This document shows positions 5,440 to 7,693 of a DNA stretch of 7,693 nt, piece after piece. A model generated the notes under the pieces. The model made no database searches and was not told the DNA's origin. It was given only the letters and a program-made list of their open reading frames with translations. Numbering within the stretch: position 1 is the stretch's first letter; each line of letters opens with the position of its first letter. Origin of the DNA: Limisphaerales bacterium (GTDB lineage: Bacteria > Verrucomicrobiota > Verrucomicrobiia > Limisphaerales > UBA11358); the NCBI GenBank assembly GCA_003133815.1, contig PKZR01000074.1, forward strand, positions 1 through 7,693. Direction: 5' to 3'. A program made the position numbers and the translations under genes.

Positions 5440-7069
5440 ACCAGCTTCGGTGCAGAGCGGGCGAATTGCGTATTTGCACGCCGGAAACATTTTCCAAAAG
5501 CACGGCTTTGGCGCCGGCCACCACCTGCGGTTTGACGTTGTCCAGCTCCAGCCCATGCACGTCAATAAATTCCATCCCCGGACGGTTATCGGGTTCCATA
5601 AAGCTGGTCGTGATATTGGCAAGTTCCAAATCATTTACATGCCGGGCAAAAAGTCCGTAGGCGGGCATCACGCCGCGCGGTTCAGGATAAGCGTTGTCTA
5701 ATTCGGGTGGCATACGCGCCGCGTCATTGGTAGTTCCGCCGCCGTTGAACACGAGCCGGATGTTTTCGAGGCGGACGCCCTCAATCGGCTGTTCTGGCAT
5801 CCCGGTGATCTGGATGCCGCTGGCGCGGTCAACGCCGGTGGCTACGACATCAGAAATCAAAATGTTTTTGATGATGCTGCTGATGCTATTGGTCGTGAGA
5901 CCGGGCGTGCGGTTCCGTTTGCCGGTGGTGATATAAATCGGATAGCCCGCCACGTCCATCATGGAAATGTTGTTGATGGTGATGTTTTCCAAAGTGGCAC
6001 CGTCCACTTCCTCGATGGCCAGCCCCTTGCATCCGCGAAACGTGCAGTTGGCGATGGTGCAATTGCGGAAGCCGCCGCTGGATTCGGTGCCGAACTTGAT
6101 GCGACCGTTCCTGCCCCGGCCCTGCTGCATGGTGCCGTCGAGCAGAGTGCCTTCAACGAAGCCGGAGACCTGGCAGTTCACGATGGTGAGGTTTTCCTCG
6201 ATGAATGGTCGGCCAAGGGCATAGGTGCTTTTGGGACAAATACCGTCGTCATTCGGCGAATTGACGCGGCAGTTAGAAATGGTCGTGTTGCGGCAGCAGT
6301 CAATGTCCATGCCGTCGCGGTCAGTGTCTATGGTCACATTGTCAATGGTCATGTCATCGCAGCCGGTGACAAGGATGCCAAAATGTCCGCCGTGAAAAAT
6401 CGTGACGTCGCGGATCAAAACATTTTTGCACAGCTTGAGCGCGATGGCCTTGTTGCCGAGGCGGTCGGGCCCAGAATTGGTTCCACCCCCGCCCCCACGA
6501 CCGGAGAATGAGTTTGTTCCTCGGAAACGGCCGAATGGAGAATTGGTGTTTCTATTGCCCCTCGGAGAACTGCCCCGGCCGGAAGCTGTCAAGCCACTCG
6601 TCTGATCCTCGCGTCCGTCACCGCGCGAAAGTCCGCCGCCGTTGATCATGCCGCTACCGCTGATGAAGACATTCGTAAGATTTTCGCCCCAAATCAGGCT
6701 GTTGTGAAAATAAGTATGCCCGCCGTCCTGATAAGCCGGCCCCGCAAACGGCTCCGCAAGGTCGTAGGCGTTCAGGTCTTGAGCCGCGCCAAGGATTGTT
6801 GCACCGGCATCAATGAGCAGATGGATGTTGCTCTGTAGATGAATCGAGCCGCTCAAATACGTTCCCGCCGGAAAATAAACCGTGCCACCGCCGGATTCTG
6901 CACACGCGGCAATGGCCTGGTTGATGGCGGGGCTGTCGAGGTTTGTCCCGGTGCCGGTTGCGCCAAAAGTGCGAACGTTGAAATAATTATCGCCGGCGGT
7001 TTCGGCCATGACGCAGACGGACTGAATGGCGATGTAGAGACAGACGGCTGAAATTAGTTTTGAAATCAT
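5423..7069 (-). CDS. Secreted glycoside hydrolase family 28 (polygalacturonase-like)
   Basis: This 548-residue protein has an N-terminal signal peptide (hydrophobic core about 5-19, likely cleavage after CVMA at residue 22), so it is exported. The mature start, YFNVRTFGATGTG...DSPAINQAIAACAESGGGTVYFPAGTYLSGSIHL (about 29-77), is the classic opening of right-handed beta-helix pectinases. The catalytic-type acids appear in DTDRDGMDID (248-257) and NDDGICPKS (273-281), followed by GRIKFGTESSGGF (322-334). Many short beta-strand coils of the form NITIxN follow to the C-terminus. GH28 enzymes hydrolyse galacturonan or rhamnogalacturonan in pectin; the exact substrate is not evident. Residues about 141-204 form an unusual Gly/Arg/Asn/Ser-rich insertion. 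It starts 15 bp after the stop of an upstream paralogue on the same strand, so the two probably share a transcript. Its end overlaps the convergent rhodanese gene by 17 bp. Confidence 0.88.
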   Translation of the reverse strand: MISKLISAVCLYIAIQSVCVMAETAGDNYFNVRTFGATGTGTNLDSPAINQAIAACAESGGGTVYFPAGTYLSGSIHLQSNIHLLIDAGATILGAAQDLNAYDLAEPFAGPAYQDGGHTYFHNSLIWGENLTNVFISGSGMINGGGLSRGDGREDQTSGLTASGRGSSPRGNRNTNSPFGRFRGTNSFSGRGGGGGTNSGPDRLGNKAIALKLCKNVLIRDVTIFHGGHFGILVTGCDDMTIDNVTIDTDRDGMDIDCCRNTTISNCRVNSPNDDGICPKSTYALGRPFIEENLTIVNCQVSGFVEGTLLDGTMQQGRGRNGRIKFGTESSGGFRNCTIANCTFRGCKGLAIEEVDGATLENITINNISMMDVAGYPIYITTGKRNRTPGLTTNSISSIIKNILISDVVATGVDRASGIQITGMPEQPIEGVRLENIRLVFNGGGTTNDAARMPPELDNAYPEPRGVMPAYGLFARHVNDLELANITTSFMEPDNRPGMEFIDVHGLELDNVKPQVVAGAKAVLLENVSGVQIRNSPALHRSWFSRLF

Positions 7070-7084
7070 GTTGAAGTGACGTGA

Positions 7085-7693
7085 CTACTTGGTTTGAAAC
7101 ACGTAAGAATTGCGGATCACGCGGTCGGACACCTTGTCATATTTCATCGCTGAGACTCCCTTGGCGACCTGCGTTTTGACGTCGTCCATCTCCAATCCTT
7201 TCACATCAAGAAATTGCATTGCCGGACGGGCATCGTTTGTCATGAAGCTTGTGGAGATGTTTGCCAGTTCCAGATTTTTAACGTGCCGCGCAAAAAGCCC
7301 GTAGGAAGGCATGATGCCGATGCGGCCGGGCTCGGGATAATTCGTGCCGAGTTCCTTGGGAAGATACGCGACGCCCATGTTCGTGCCGCCGCCGTTGAAC
7401 ACGAGCCGGATGTTTTCCAAGCGGATATTTTCGATGGGCTGTTCGGGCAATCCCATGATTTCAATCCCGCTCGAAACTGGGACGCCGGTGGCGATGACGT
7501 TTGAAATCAAAATATTTTTAATCCGGCTGGGTGCGGTGACATTCGGACCGCGATTGCGGTTGCCGGTGGTGATGTAGACGGGATAGGAGTTCAAATCCAT
7601 CATGGTAAGATTGTTGATGGTTATGTTTTCCAGAATGCCGCCGTCCACTTCTTCGAGCGCAAGACCGCGACAGTCGCGGAACGTGCAGTTGGC
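7085..7693 (-). CDS. Second GH28 (polygalacturonase-like) gene, C-terminal part only
   Basis: The open frame enters from the right edge and ends with TAG at 7085-7087, giving 202 visible residues. It begins with ANCTFRDCRGLALEE and continues with VDGGILENITINN. A GTG at 7646-7648 falls inside the conserved EEVDG segment and is not a credible start; the real start is beyond the window. The visible part aligns colinearly with residues about 340-538 of the downstream GH28 gene (shared ITTGxRNR, GLPEQPIE/GMPEQPIE, IRLVFNGGG, YGLFARHV, RPxMxF(I/L)DV). By eye it is well over half identical. At DNA level, 32 bases (7386-7417) match 5736-5767 exactly. It lacks the paralogue's last residues and ends VFQTK. 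It is upstream of, and 15 bp from, the other copy, so they are tandem duplicates, probably co-transcribed and both exported. Confidence 0.87.
   Translation of the reverse strand, partial: ANCTFRDCRGLALEEVDGGILENITINNLTMMDLNSYPVYITTGNRNRGPNVTAPSRIKNILISNVIATGVPVSSGIEIMGLPEQPIENIRLENIRLVFNGGGTNMGVAYLPKELGTNYPEPGRIGIMPSYGLFARHVKNLELANISTSFMTNDARPAMQFLDVKGLEMDDVKTQVAKGVSAMKYDKVSDRVIRNSYVFQTK

Noticed and set aside
7085..7648. Treating the GTG at 7646-7648 as the start of a short independent gene
   Set aside because: The frame stays open to the right edge, and the extra 15 codons match the GH28 paralogue (ANCTFR...LALEE), so this is the 3' part of a longer gene.

Overview
The window reads as a chromosomal segment from a heterotrophic Gram-negative bacterium of moderately high GC content. 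My best guess is Verrucomicrobiota (Pedosphaera/Limisphaera-like). This is an inference from GC, the PIN toxin-antitoxin style, the tandem secreted GH28 enzymes and in-frame short tandem repeats between genes. No rRNA or other decisive phylogenetic marker is visible, so the assignment is tentative.

Layout, left to right. The 3' end of pheS (1-114) is followed by a compact PIN-toxin/antitoxin pair (133-799). Next comes a second, detached copy of the pheS 3' end (808-883), then an AT-rich orphan gene of unknown function (891-1955). A detached copy of the pheT 5' end follows (1966-2043, reading on to a stop at 2058), then a spacer carrying twelve 21-bp tandem repeats (2205-2456). The intact pheT starts at 2519 and ends at 4969. 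After it lie a single-domain rhodanese (5065-5439, + strand) and, convergent and overlapping it by 17 bp, two tandem minus-strand GH28 (polygalacturonase-like) genes. The second of these runs off the right edge.

The most interesting region is the pheS-pheT interval, which is normally short or absent. Here it has grown to about 2.4 kb from three unrelated pieces of cargo: a toxin-antitoxin module, an AT-rich orphan gene and a repeat array. These are separated by near-perfect duplicates of the pheS tail (74/74 bp) and the pheT head (77/78 bp). The segment 808-2043 by itself looks like a complete 'pheS end - cargo gene - pheT start' junction nested inside a second pheS-pheT junction. This fits serial insertion at a hotspot where each event leaves the essential genes intact. 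A strain-mixing assembly artefact is the main alternative. No integrase or transposase lies in the window.

Functionally, PheS and PheT form phenylalanyl-tRNA synthetase, and the cargo probably rides on the same transcript. The rhodanese is a generic sulfur-transfer or redox protein. The GH28 pair are probably exported enzymes for pectin-type polysaccharide breakdown and belong to a separate transcription unit.
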